A stretch of DNA of 64,000 nucleotides from positions 1,922,001 to 1,986,000 of the forward strand of contig JAWZSP010000008.1 of assembly GCA_034401135.1 (NCBI GenBank). The letters are read 5' to 3'. The notes under the pieces were generated by a model that saw only the letters and a list, made by a program, of their open reading frames with translations, made no database searches and was not told where the DNA came from. Each line of letters starts with the position of its first letter. Position 1 is the first letter of the stretch. A program made the position numbers and the translations under genes. Shown piece by piece: positions 45,689-56,500 of the stretch. Source of the stretch: Volutella citrinella. Taxonomy: Eukaryota > Ascomycota > Sordariomycetes > Hypocreales > Nectriaceae.

Positions 45689-47383
45689 CTAGATGCTGTT
45701 GAAGAACTTGTCCGCTTCCTTTCGGACATCCTCGGCGCACTCTGAGACGCCCCGAGCATCGATTGCTCCATCCTGGAAGACAAAATGATCAATCAGTTGG
45801 GATGGCACCCATTCAAAGTACGTATTGTTGACCAGGAGGCGGCCAGCCTGTCCGCTCGCTGGCAGATTGAGATCCCCCCAAGACTGTGATATCTCGGCTG
45901 GATCATTTTCTTCCGGCCTAGGTGGCTCAAAGGGAAGAACCTTCTCTCGGGACGCCAGCACAATGACTTTGGCCTCGGGAGATGCATATCTGGCTGTCAG
46001 GACGGCCGGCAGGGATCCCACCTTGTTGCTGACATTTCCCTCACTGTCGATCAAATCTGCACCGATGAGCATGATATCAATGCCAGCCGCAGCAGTTGCA
46101 ACATTTGAATCTGTAAACACTGTTGCTTTGATACTGTCGTTTGGCGAAATTGCTGATGCCAACACTTTGTTGGCCATTTTGACGCCTTCGAAGAGCGGCC
46201 GCGACTCGAGGAAGCGGATGTCCAGGGCCAGCCCCCCTTTTCGGATGGCGTGGGTCAATCCCTCAGCGATTGTAGAGCTTGAAGACAGCGTCAGCACTTT
46301 AAGGGGCCTTCCACGAGGGAAGTGGCCTTCAACAAACGCCGTGAATGCAGCCGCGCCATCGAGACTGGCATTTCGCCGACGCTTGGCGTAATCCTTCACA
46401 CCCTGGACGGCTCTGGTGACCAACTCCGGCTCCGGCGGCCCGGAAAGGTCTTCGGGTAACTCTTTACGGATTGCCCCTAAGCTCGCCAGAAGGACGTTCA
46501 AAACAGGAGCACCCATGCTCTCCCGCCCATTCTTCCAAAGGTGCCAGGCCACGAAGCGAGCATTCTTCCACCACAGCTCTGTGGAGACTTTCTCGAGCTT
46601 TTGGATTACGCCGGTGAATATCTCGAGGGATGTGGAGGCGAGCTGATGTGCACCGCTCTCGTGCTCGTCTTGCAGGGCCGCCAGCCCCTCCCGGAGCCGC
46701 GTCCCGGCTTCCTCGCCAATGTCGACGTTGAACCAGACCCTTCTGAAGCTCTCGAGAAGTTTAGGCACCCCCTGAAAGGAGTCGGAATCTGTGATGTCAT
46801 CTGTTTCAAACCATTTGAACCCTTGGTGCTCCCAGTCCAGTCGGATGCCTGCCTCGCCTTGCCCGCCTTCGTCCTCCGACTTGAGGATAAACCCGAAGGG
46901 GTTGATGGTCCATTCCCGACCAACTGACTCGTCAACGAAGGAGTAGGGCTTCCCTTGGCGAAATAGGCGAAGCGAAGTACTGTTAAGAGACGTTTCTTCC
47001 TGCAGTTCTCGCCATGCTGTCGCGAGAGGGTTCGCGTCACTCTCTTCAACACTCCCCGATATTGGGGCGTACTTGTGTCTAGCAAAGCAGCTCAGCACGA
47101 GTGTCGCGGCACCATCTGAATGGACAATATTGTGTCAAAGTACTCACTGGTATGTATTCACTTGCGCGCTTCTCTGAAACAGTGCGACTTGTGGCTTCTT
47201 TGTTGTGTCGTTGCCAGGAAACTTGAAGATGAAGCTGCCAGCGACAGCCCGACGTTTCAAATGGCTCATGGGGGATGAAGAGAATGATCGAAACTTTGTA
47301 GGATTTCTGCCCAAGTATCTTGCAGCGAAACGCGCGCGGCCTATCATTGTTTCCAGCATCAGACGGTCGAGCGCGGGGGTCAT
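45689..47383 (-). CDS. Nudix hydrolase / eIF2B-alpha-like fusion protein
   Basis: Two-domain protein: an N-terminal Nudix fold joined to an IF-2B (eIF2B alpha/beta/delta, MtnA-like) domain. Exons are 47383-47148 and 47078-45689 (intron 69 nt), giving 541 residues. The Nudix region spans about residues 35-190, with the box across ISGSVEESDANPLATAWREL and QEETSL. The REXXXEE core is present, but the first acidic position is Asp and the usual Gly after the EE pair is replaced by Ser, so activity is uncertain. The C-terminal region (about 300-541) has VLTLSSSSTIAEGL, IDIMLIGADLIDSEGNVSNK and GSLPAVLTARYASPEAKVIV, typical of IF-2B-fold proteins. This fusion exists in fungi but its substrate is unknown to me. 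It is probably not a true initiation-factor subunit. The first residues (MIGRARFAARYLGRNPTKFR) are basic and could target mitochondria. Confidence 0.85.
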
Positions 47384-47761
47384 TGTCGGGGGGAAGGAGG
47401 CTCAGCTCAGCTCTTGACGACATCGATCTCAAGGTCACCTGACACGCACATTAGCTGGTTTGGAGGGCAGTACTGCCGCTCAAGTCCAGCTAGCGAGATG
47501 GGACAACATGCCAATGATCAAAATGACAATTTAGGCACTAATTATGTAGCTCTGTGCTCAAAAGCACAATCCGAATCTCCCCACAACCACCCTAGTATGG
47601 GTGCGGGGTGAAGTGCGAAACGATTCCCCCAACATCCACGCTGGCTACACCATGTCCCTCCGATGCAACAGCTGGACTGCCAGATAGCAGCGACATATTC
47701 AAGAGAAGGGATAATTATGCACTCTATTTATGCTGCTTAAATTTTTGCCGCCCAGTATCAC
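47384..47761. other. Intergenic region, Nudix-IF2B upstream / Zn2Cys6 downstream
   Basis: A 378-bp space with no gene; an AT-rich patch near 47710-47750 fits the 3' end of the Zn2Cys6 gene. Confidence 0.45.
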
Positions 47762-50420
47762 CTAAATAGGATAGGCACCAAATGGTTGCCAATCGGCATC
47801 GATCCAGGACACGATTTCCGGGTACAGCGTGTGAGTCTCATCGATGTAAATTGGCTGCTGCAAGCCCTCGATCGACGCCTTTTGCTGCCACGGCCCCCCC
47901 ATATCTGATGACCCTGTTTCCGGTATCGCGTAGGCAGGTTGTTGCGAGGCCTCCTCGTTACCGACAGCCTCCATGCTTGGGTCGGTAGGCACCCTCAGGC
48001 GTTGCACCAGAACTCTGAAGTCCCGCAAAACAGTCGCACAGTCACGTCCATAGTTGCTACCAATTCTGCTCTCGGCCTCGAACTGTGCTATGACAAAATC
48101 TATAGCTTCGTCATGTAAATATACCTCTTGGAACGGTCGGCCCTCGGAATAGATGAGCTCTCGAAGCATGAGACAGATTGCTGCGTTGAAGATGAAGTGC
48201 AGTCCAGCCTGGAGCAGTCTTCTCGGCTGGTTGATTGAGAGAATATGGCGAGCTAGCCGAATATTGAACTCTGCTGCCTCAACGCAGCGTTTCAGAAGTG
48301 CCAACTGAGGGTGCGACTCGATTGACGAATTGCGCGTGACGAGCCGCTCTGCAAACGTCTTCTTCACTGCGGCAAAATATACTGGTCGAATGGCAAGAAT
48401 CACAAGCTTGATGGTTAAAACGTAAGCCAAAATGACCCCTTTGCATGGCCACGCAAATAGTTACATACCTGGTTGTATTCCATGTGCAGCAAGCACGTTG
48501 CTGGGTCGTTGGAGAGGACGCTATCCGAAAGCTGGAGGGCAGGAGGAAGATTGGCATGCCATTCATCCAACATGGCAATCGCGTCTTCCAGGTGGCCAAC
48601 GGGACCCTTTCGAGTCTCGTACGGTGATACGCGGTATGTGTTACACACTATATGTCCGGAGATGCGAGCTAGTTCGACATGCGCGCCGAGTCCCGCAGCC
48701 GGCGGTAAAGATCTAACAGAAGCATCGATTAGCGTCGCCGGGTTGGAGCAGCTGACATGCTACGGCATGCGAAAAGCGACAAGCGATACTTACGGGGAGT
48801 CGCAAGGCAACGGTAGACGTATAGCATCGTCCATAATGGTAGGAGGACGGCCCATTAGGCAGCTGAGATAGCGATCAAGCACGTACAGAGTCCAGAAGAC
48901 TCTCCTTCCGCTTTCATCAACCCAGCCTCGATGGGCACCATGCATTATGCTGATGTGCATAGCATTACTGATGCACATGTACGCGGCATCGCGACGGTTC
49001 ATTTCAATGAGATAGAACCCCATCAGGGCCAAGGCGCCCACCTCATCGGGTCTGAAACGGGTGATATCGAGAGGGTTCCCCAATAGCATCCGGGCGCGGG
49101 TGTAATAAAACTCGCTGGGATAAGCCTCGATATTATTGACATCGGCGGGGGTAATCGTCGACTGCGAGTAAACCGCGAATGCCGTGTGGTAGAATGACAG
49201 ATGCCGGCATGCATCAGGCTGGAGAGGCTGGGAGGGAGCCGGCGCTTGCGGGGGACTGGGAGACGATGAAAGATCCCCCCACCAATAGATTCCTCCACTT
49301 GGCCAGGCGCCATTGCCATCTTGGATGAAGCACCTCAGCTCTGAGAGCATGGCCTCCATATCGGGGCGCGGAGGCAGCCAGAGAGGGTCGACATTTCGGT
49401 CGTGGAGCGGCCGGGAGTCGTAAGTCTGATATCGACCCAGGCTAGACAAAAAGGCTGTGCCATCGGCTCCAGGGCCGCCTTGGCGATTATGCTGTTGGTA
49501 TGCCAAGGGAAGAAGGCTGCGCATGAACTCTTTGAGATAATCGAGGAAGGTAGCGCCACTAGTTTCTCCCAGGAAACGCGCATGGCCATCTATGTCGTGG
49601 AGTAGGCGGCCTTCCGTTGGGGCCTGGTCCTCGTTGTCTGGTTCTTGTGCGAAGGGATGAGGATGAGCAGACCTATGGGGTAAGCTGAAACGAGCAGAGG
49701 GGGCCGAGGGCGATATTGATGACCGGTGAGAAATGGATGGAAGAGAGGGCAGTGGATGCCTCTGAGGCTGGGTCTGCTGTGACTGATGAACGTATGGATA
49801 AGAATTGGACGCAAGATCGGGTGTGGTTAGCGGGACATCGTGCGAGGGGCCAGTCTGATGGGTTGAAGGGCTCTGGCTCTGGCCCAAGTCGGCGGTGTCG
49901 TTTGCGCGCGTTGTCGCCGTTGATGTTGGCAGCGCGCTCGCCGCCCCAGGAGCTGGTTCATGCCCGGCATCAGATGGCTGCGCGCGACGATGGCGTTTCC
50001 TGGTGTTGGTAGGGGCACCGGCCTCAACACCGTCAACGCGGGGAGCGGGTACGCTATCCTCGGCCTTCACTCGCAGCAAGGCCTCATACTGGCCAGCCTT
50101 GCGCCTCAGCTCCTCCAACTCATGGCGAGATATCGACACCTTCTCAATGGGCGTGGGATAGACACAATCACGGCCCGAGGACTGGCATTGTCGACACGGC
50201 TTGTCTCCCGAGCACTTGACACGGCGGACATTGCAGGCGTTGCAGCTGGAGCCGGAGCGACGAGGTCAGAGGGGGACATCAGGCGACAACAGGGGCGACA
50301 GTTAACTCACGCAGTCGCAACGCGTTTGCGATGCTCGGGGGCCACCTTGTGACGCCGTGGATTGACTGGCAGGCGTTCCTGTGGCGTCGGCGGCGACAGC
50401 TCAGAGCTATCACGGCGCAT
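47762..50420 (-). CDS. Zn2Cys6 fungal-specific transcription factor
   Basis: Binuclear zinc cluster DNA-binding regulator. Exons are 50420-50311, 50245-48794, 48712-48469 and 48406-47762 (introns 65, 81 and 62 nt), giving 816 residues. The first junction restores a perfect CX2CX6CX5CX2CX6C cluster (Cys38, 41, 48, 54, 57, 64; ATACNACNVRRVKCSGDKPC), preceded by basic HKVAPEHRKRVA. A coiled-coil dimerisation helix follows directly (SISRHELEELRRKAGQYEAL). A long Ser/Pro/Gln-rich linker comes next, then the fungal-specific regulatory domain (about 330-600: LMGFYLIEMNRRDAAYMCIS, RRVFWTLYVLDRYLSCLMGR with the family's RRxFW...D). It lies 1.0 kb beyond the 3' end of sidA on the same strand, so a link to the siderophore locus is possible but unproven. 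Confidence 0.9.
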
Positions 50421-51448
50421 AATGATATGATATGATCGACGGCAATCGAGCAGTGCAGGGCCGTCCCGTCGTTGCACGGGGTACGGTAACCGTTCGATCG
50501 GGGCCAGGCAGGCACGCTACGATCTCACTCCCGTCAGTGCCTTCAGACTGGACGCCTCCCAGCGACTGGTACCCGAGCAGCCTGAGCTTTTTGTCAACCC
50601 CGCAAAGCGTTGACCAGAGCGGTTCTGTTTCGCGACGCTGCCATTCAGCAACCCGGTGGCAAGGTTGGCAAGGTTGAGCCAGGTAACCAGCTGCCCGGCA
50701 AATCGGTCTGGCTGCATTTTTGTTGCGCGCGCGCACGCGGACAGGGATGAGTGAAGCCAACGGACCAGTCTTGCCAGTCCCCTAACGACGCCAACCCCCA
50801 CCCAGCACAGTTCATTCCTGATCCCCTGATCCCCAAGGCCTCAGGCTGGGGCACGCCAAGTCAGTGGGAAAACAGCGCCATCGACTGATTCAGCAGGGCC
50901 GGGGTGTGGAAATCGATGACAAGATCAATCACGACGGGGCGCTGCAGAGTGCAACAGGGCCAGTGCGTTTCTTCCAGCCGAGGCTTGAATTACTGCAGAA
51001 CGAGCCCCGTCCCCACCGCATCTACAGCGGCCATGGGAGCGGGAAACAGACGGGACGCAGGGAGAGGCACGCCAAGTCTCAAGGCACACGCTGACATTTC
51101 TGAGTTTGCTATGGCCATCAAGCTAAAAATGAAAAATAAAAGGAGAATAGGAAACCCATGGAAATTCTTTCCGTGCACAGAATGCCAAACTCATGATAGT
51201 ATAAGATGGAAATGGTGGGGAAATAATAAAAAGAAAGGAAAAAGAAGAAAAAATTGACACCAAGGATATCGGGTGGTAGGCGCCTCATCGGTTGCTGACC
51301 GAAACAAAACCAGGCACTCTTCCCATTTACTTTCGTCTCTTTCCATAAAATCATTCCAATCGAGGGTCGCCTGCGCTGTCCCTGCCATACTTTTTTTGTC
51401 GACTGTCTACATTGCCGCCTACCGGCAAGTCTTCGCGGATAACTTCAA
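50421..51448. other. Intergenic region, sidA 3' end / Zn2Cys6 promoter
   Basis: A 1.0-kb tandem intergenic space. An A/T-rich segment at about 51115-51260 is a plausible sidA polyadenylation area; the remainder is the Zn2Cys6 promoter. No gene is seen. Confidence 0.45.
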
Positions 51449-53181
51449 TTACTGTTGGAAGATGGACTTCACAATCTCGCCAGATCGGGTGCCCAGTACG
51501 GACAGCAGAGTATCGCTCAGCTTTGGATAATGTCAGCAAGCAAGCTCAACGGTAATTTTGGGGTATGGGTTCTCTCTTACTCCGTGGGTTCCCTCGCAGC
51601 AGCCCTGCAGCCACACACCAGAGTCCTCGGCCACAGCACCGGGGGTGAACTTGATCTTGTAGTCTCGGCCAACGGCGAGCTTTCGCTCACCCTGCTCGGT
51701 CTCGACATTCCAGCCCGCCACAGGCTTGCGATATTCCGATCGCTGGGAAACAGTCTTGGGCAGCATGCTCCAGGCATCCTGGAGCATGTCGACGTGTGCC
51801 CGTCGCTGATAGCCAGTGGCGGCGACGATCAGGTCAGCCTCCAAGAGCTCCTCGTCGGCGGCGTTGACAAAACCGTCGATGCCCTCGTCGTTGACCTTCT
51901 GGAGCTTGATCTCGAGGACGTCGCCCTTGTCATCGACGCTGGCGATTTGGCGGCGGGACATGATGCGGTGGGGCCACTTGGTCTCATCGTCGCTGATCTC
52001 GCGCTTCTGGTCATACATCTTCTCGAAGAGGTGCTCAATGAGCTCCAGGCGCACGACTCCGTAGTTGGTGGCGCTTGCCTCGGTCAGGAGGCTCTCACGA
52101 GCCTTGGCTGATCGAGGCCAAAGGTCGTCAATGTACTCAGGGTTGAAGATGGAGTTGACGCTGTACGCACACACAAATTAATTAGAAGCAGCCCGGTACC
52201 AGCTAGTGGGCAAACTTACAAGGGAGAATCGTCACTGGGTCGGAGGAACTCTTGGCGCATGATGAGCCAGGTCTTAGAGTTGGGGTACAGGGTTTGCACG
52301 TTATTGAAGATCTCGGCGGCACTCTGGCCAGCACCGATGACAGCGACGCGGTAGGGGGCGTTCTGCTTGGTGAGGATCTGAGGGGCCAGGTAGGCGAACT
52401 GCGACGAGTGAAGGACTCGGGGGTGCTTGGCAGGGAGGCTCTTGGGCAGCGAAGGCTGTCCTCCGGCGGCAACGAGAACGTGGCGGCCAGTGTATGACTG
52501 AACGTTGCCAGTCTTGCCATTGCGGGCAGAAACGGTGAACCTCTTGACGGCGCCGCTCTCCTTGTTAATGGGCGAAACGGAAAGGACCTCGTTGTTGTAC
52601 TGGACAACGTGGTCAAAGAAGGAGGCGGACCATCGCAGGTAGTCCTCGTACTCAGTGCGGGCGGGCAGGAAGGTGCTGAGGTTGGTGAAGTCAACCAGGC
52701 GACCCTGTCGGTGGAGGTAGTTTAGGAAGGTGAACTCAGAGCGGGGATCCCGCAGCGTAGCCAGATCCTTCACGAAGGAGATCTGCATCTTGGCACCGGA
52801 AAGGAGCATGCCAGCGTGCCACGCAAATCGGGCTTGCTTCTCCAGAAAGAGGATCTTGGGGACGGCACCGTCAGCTCGAAGCTTCTGGCCAGCAGCCAGG
52901 GCATCATGGGCGGCAACGGCAACGGCCAAGCTAGCAGGGCCGAAACCAACGCAGATGAGATCAAATTCGGAATCCAGCGGCGCAGCCTCAAGGTACGCCG
53001 AGCGCTCACGGTGGACGCGAGGGCCATCTCTTGAGGAAGTGGTGGTAGTGGTGGTCACAGGTGCCGTGCCGTTTTGGCCGTTGGTAGCACCGTTGGTGCC
53101 GTTGCTGGCGCCGTTGCTGACTCCATTGCCATTTGAGCTGACAGGGACACTGTCCAAAGATACTTCGCTGTGAGGAGTCAT
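51449..53181 (-). CDS. sidA: L-ornithine N5-monooxygenase (siderophore biosynthesis)
   Basis: First committed step of hydroxamate siderophores: FAD- and NADPH-dependent hydroxylation of L-ornithine to N5-hydroxyornithine. Exons are 53181-52220, 52160-51581 and 51520-51449 (introns 59 and 60 nt), giving 537 residues. The N-terminal 60 residues are a low-complexity Asn/Gly/Thr stretch. FAD-binding GFGPASL is at 79-85, followed by [25 protein letters not shown]-binding [12 protein letters not shown] is near 281, and the junction reads [22 protein letters not shown] is near 433. The last, easily missed exon gives [20 protein letters not shown] and ends SIFQQ, matching the conserved C-terminus of the family. 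Reading through the intron instead would end VELAC and lose it. It is divergent from the NRPS and probably iron-repressed (see the GATA sites). Confidence 0.96.
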
Positions 53182-55090
53182 CTTGACTTTAGTGGATAGT
53201 GGTAGGAAGGCGTAAAAATGTGCGGAATATGAAGTCTCAAGGCCTGATGACACAAGAATGAGAGCTCGGTGTCGATTTGGGTGAGGTCAAGGTTGCCGCT
53301 AGTGATGGACGGAGCTCGATGACGAGAGGATCCCAATACGGTCGTTGGGTAAGTAGAAAAGAAACTCGTTGCTTTTCTTTTCCTTTTTTTTCCTTAGTCC
53401 TTTCAGCCAAGGTTTGACCAGTTACGGGCCACGGGAAGAATGACGGCAGCTTGGTAGTCGATATGAGCTGTACAGTTGCCCTAATGGTAGGAGCGGGGGG
53501 TCAAGGACTGGATAGTGTGTACTGCCGCTCGGTCAAAGAGCAGAGAAGCCCACGGAGGTGAATCGAGGTATGTGTGTAAGATTCTAAGAAGTGGGGGGGG
53601 GAGAATCCAGCCAGGCTTTTGGTGTAGTAAAGATGAGGAGAACGGAGATCCGAAGAAAGAGGCAGATTTTGGGGAGGGGGGAGAAGAGGGCAATTTGTAG
53701 TAATTTGGGTCGGGGATCAACATGAGACCGCTCATGCTAGCCCTGGCATCAAAATAGCTCTCTTCTCCGGAGGACTGCGTAGTTTCAACGAAAGAGGCGT
53801 AGGCCGCCGTAGTGTCGAGAGGCTGAGAAGGACGCTTGGCCACCTGGCAAGCATGGGGCGGGATGTACACCAGCCGACTCCCCTCCTTGCACGAACCGGC
53901 AACGCAGAGGTGTACCGGTCGCAAGGATGCGCACCGTCTTGCTTGGGATGTGGGATGGGATTTGGGAAAATACACGCATGGCCCGTAGAGATACATGAGC
54001 GTTGCGGCATTTCGTGAGCGGGAGGGGGTATCAATACATAGCGCCTCTACCGGTGGCATATGAACCATGACTGCCAATAGGGACATGTCATGAGGAGATG
54101 GGACGCCTATGAGGGCATCGCTGTGGGGGGTTCTTGCGTGTAGCCTGCAGCGGACTACTGTGTGTGCAACTATGCCATCCTTGTCGCCTGAACAACACCA
54201 AATTGTGGTCTTGGAGTGTGGGCCAGCCGGGCCGCAGCTAGCTGGAGCCGATTCAAGTCTGGATGTCTGGTCGAGCAGCCATATTCGACCGAATGCACGA
54301 CGTGTGTGGAGCAAGAGTCGAAGACGACACAGGGAGAGGGGCCCGCCCCATGGAGCGTCGCACCCGAGGGGTAAGCTCCAGGTGACGGCATGGAAAAGGT
54401 CCGCAATTCTAGGCCATCAGCGATGGTACAACATTCGATCCGGCCGGTATTGCCTCATGCCGATGCCACCCTCAACCGGGCTACGTAGCAGGAGTCCGTC
54501 CTACCTAGGCAGGCAAGACTGCTTCGAGCAGCATCAGCGGCAGCGGCAGTGACGCAGCAGGACGAGGACCAAAGAGGGGCAAAGAAACCGGGAACGGCAA
54601 ATGAGTAACAGCGGATTGTGGTCTAGGCAGCGCCTCCACGTCTATGGCTGCTCTTGGTGGGCATGTCGCGAGTGCTGGCGCAAGCAGAGAGGTGGGTGTA
54701 TGGATGGATGGTTGAACTCAATTGGAGGGTTCCCAGGTGGCCGAAAAGTCCCGGAACAACAGCTGGAAGAGGAAGCTTGGCCTGCTAGGGCGTCATCTCC
54801 GAACCGCATTGCGCCGGCCGGTTGGAGGTATCGTAGGAGAGTTAGGTGGCAGACCTGGGCGCATTTGCGGTTGCAGACCAAGCACATCCAGCCAGCGCGC
54901 CGCCGCCATGCTCGCGGGCCTCGCTGGGCGGGAATGTGGCTTCCAGGGGCGCGAAGCCCGTCCGGCACTGGGATCGCGGAGGGTCCAAGACAGGGCAATG
55001 ATGGGCACTGGTGCGCAGTGATGCTCGGCAATGCACCAGAAGCGCTCCACCAGCGCACAGACGGCCCCAGCGGTAGCAAGCACCAAGGCG

Positions 55091-55111
55091 GCAAGGCAAG
55101 GCAAGGCAAGG
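55091..55111. repeat. (GCAAG)n microsatellite
   Basis: Four consecutive GCAAG units in the sidA-NRPS intergenic region. Confidence 0.85.
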
Positions 55112-55854
55112 AAGAGCAGGAGCGATGCAGAGCTGCCGAGCTTCCCTGCTCTTTGGTCGTTTCTTTTTTGCGGCGCACCTCATTTTCTTTTCTTTTTCCA
55201 CCTTTTTTTCCCTCAGTTCACATGTTTTTGGCATCATGGTCCATACAGCTGCGAGGGCAGCTCCTTGTCTGCTTATGCTTACCTGCCGAGCTCGCTTGTC
55301 AAAGCGGAATCTACCGAGCACGGCGAGCATTCAGCTTTGATTCATCCTCAAGGACGGAGCACCTGTGCGGATTCATGCCGCCGGGCTACCGCCAAACCAC
55401 GCCGCACTTACCTCGGTTCGCTTAGGCCAGGCGGCGTGAAGTCCCGGTCGGTATTCCTGTCTAAGGCACAAGAGGAGAACCGATACTGCTAGTAATAGTG
55501 GCCCGGGGAGGTTAAAGGCCTATGTGGGTTAGCTACCCCAAGGTAGTTGCGACGTGGACCCTGCCGATTCACGAGAGAGAGAAAAAACCTACGTGCCGTT
55601 GCCGTTGAACCGCGCAACAAGCACTATGGCTTTCAACTTGACCCATACTGCAGAGCTAAGATGTTGGGCGCGGCTTGCGGGAGACAGCCAGCCAGGCGTC
55701 GATTGGATTGAATTGGTGGGGGGTACTGAGCCATGAACGACGCCGCCTTGGAGGAAAGTGAAAACTGAGGGGCAGGGCGGGGCCGAGCGAAGGAAGGCCA
55801 TGAACCAGCGACAATGGTGCGACCTGGTGATGACGGACCCTTCGCCGTACGATG

Positions 55855-55863
55855 ATCAGATAA
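55855..55863 (+). promoter_or_regulatory. Putative SreA/Sre iron-GATA site
   Basis: A perfect ATCAGATAA match to the ATCWGATAA consensus known for the SreA-type iron-dependent GATA repressor. It lies 2.7 kb upstream of sidA and 5.5 kb upstream of the NRPS. Binding is inferred from motif and context. Confidence 0.55.
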
Positions 55864-56467
55864 GATATGGCGTCACTTGCTTATTGGCAACGCCAGCCTA
55901 GCCCGGAGCCAAGTGCCAGCTAGCTGGGCCGCTGGGCCCTGGCCCGGACGGCATCTGCAGGGCCTTGCAACAAGCCATCCACAGGGGCACGCCTCGCCGC
56001 GCGTGGCTGAACTACAGTGCCCAAGGGGCTCGAATCCGCTGTCATGTATCCCTGGATGAGTGTGTCATTTCCGTGCATGTGGGATGTAGGTACTGCCAAT
56101 TACAGGGTTCTCGCGCATTCTTATAGCGTAAGGGGCTGCCCATCAGAGAGGGTCTGGGAAAAGATCGTCAAACTCTCTGGCTGCAGCTTCCCGTATTGTG
56201 AGGGCTCACTGGCCAAGAATGCTGCCGATGACGGCAGCACATGTCAAGGCTGGCCGACACTAAAACACGACGACTGCACGGCGCAGCGCCGAAAGCTCCA
56301 GAAATCCTTGCACATTACAGTAGGGTACGCCATCGGTGCCGATCGTGCCTCGCGCAGGGCCAGGGATCCCACTGCAGGGGCGAGCGGGCTAGCTGACTAG
56401 CTGCCAGCATCGTCTCAGCCATGGCGACGGCTCCCGGGCGGGCTATTGGTATGTGGAGATGAGGGAA

Positions 56468-56500
56468 TTATCTGATGATCTGATAAACTGGATCTGATAA
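56468..56500. promoter_or_regulatory. Cluster of three SreA/Sre-type iron-GATA sites
   Basis: Three perfect ATCWGATAA matches in 33 bp: minus strand at 56468-56476 (ATCAGATAA), and plus strand at 56478-56486 and 56492-56500 (both ATCTGATAA). SreA/URBS1/SRE-type zinc-finger repressors bind this motif and shut off siderophore genes in iron-replete cells. The position between sidA and the NRPS makes a shared iron-responsive element likely; it is distal to both start codons. Confidence 0.72.

Noticed and set aside
53481..54314. 277-codon minus-strand frame upstream of sidA
   Set aside because: No codon bias, signal, domain or splice pattern; it overlaps the sidA promoter region and is probably chance in GC-rich DNA.
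54601..55425. 274-codon plus-strand frame in the sidA-NRPS gap
   Set aside because: Arg/Trp/Gly-rich chance composition with equally long frames on the opposite strand; no family features.
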